From an uncultured Eubacteriales bacterium (GTDB lineage Bacteria > Bacillota > Clostridia > Peptostreptococcales > Anaerovoracaceae), in contig UQNJ01000001.1 in NCBI GenBank assembly GCA_900542295.1, positions 143,892 to 207,891 of the forward strand: 64,000 bases of DNA. Reading direction: 5' to 3'. Shown here in pieces: positions 63,947 to 64,000 of the stretch. Position 1 is the first letter of the stretch, and every line of letters starts with the position of its first letter. Made by a program: the position numbers and the translations under genes. Below the pieces are notes generated by a model that worked only from the letters and a program-made list of their open reading frames with translations, searched no databases and was not told the origin of the DNA.

Positions 63947-64000
63947 TGGCGACCTGGAACGGGCTCGAACCGTCGACCTCCAGCGTGACAGGCTGGCATT
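63947..64000 (-). tRNA. tRNA-Asp (GTC), 5' part outside window
   Basis: The 3' 54 bases are present: anticodon loop CTGTCAC, variable loop, T arm GGTTCGAGCC, 3' acceptor strand, G discriminator and encoded CCA. The D arm and 5' acceptor strand lie beyond base 64000. Confidence 0.9.

Overview
The window looks like chromosome from a low-GC anaerobic member of the Clostridia (Firmicutes). The evidence is gene content: single-chain pyruvate:ferredoxin oxidoreductase, a Bcd/Etf acyl-CoA module, a group A [FeFe] hydrogenase, a PASTA-domain Ser/Thr kinase with its PP2C phosphatase, an argR-recN pair, and a secreted protein with clostridial-type cell-wall-binding (CWB2) repeats. A family-XIII-type Eubacteriales organism would fit, but that is inference. 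Nearly all housekeeping genes lie on the minus strand.

Layout. 1-1.9 kb: the end of an unknown gene, a bidirectional terminator, and a CBS/CorC-type membrane protein with a structured leader. 2.1-7.0 kb: an accessory island of three tightly packed plus-strand genes (a ferredoxin-motif protein with a degenerate nuclease fold, a probable DNA-binding protein, and a Cys4 protein with RecB/Cas4-like nuclease motifs). These converge on an AbrB-like regulator and two amino-methyltransferases of opposite motif order. I read it as an unrecognised multi-subunit restriction-modification system, and it is the best candidate for something new here. 7.0-7.7 kb is a decayed spacer. 7.7-14.5 kb: rlmD-type rRNA methyltransferase, tgt, a PLP dehydratase, and queA-ruvB-ruvA-ruvC. 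14.6-15.5 kb: a LysR regulator.

15.7-32.3 kb is an unbroken minus-strand run. In transcription order it holds hydantoin-racemase-like, carbamoylase, hydantoinase, RidA, Ser/Thr dehydratase, NhaC-type antiporter, amidohydrolase, EamA permease, PFOR, crotonase, acyl-CoA dehydrogenase, etfB and etfA. It reads as a route from cyclic ureides through amino acids and 2-oxoacids to acyl-CoA, though substrates are unproven. An ArgR-family regulator starts divergently beside it, followed by recN.

34.6-39.1 kb: [FeFe] hydrogenase translationally coupled to a NuoF/GltD fusion flavoprotein, then an EamA permease. 39.1-42.3 kb: comEC-holA. 42.4-45.5 kb: class A PBP. 45.7-56.8 kb: the conserved priA-def-fmt-yugP-rsmB-stp-prkC-rsgA-rpe cluster, preceded by queH and asnA. 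56.9-62.1 kb: radical SAM protein, MgtC, CWB2/glucosaminidase surface protein, thymidine kinase, and a small membrane protein. 62.15-62.56 kb is a gene-free stretch of hairpins, a palindrome and direct repeats. 62.57 kb to the end: a minus-strand array of 14 tRNA genes, the last cut by the window edge, with a 33-bp direct repeat in one spacer.
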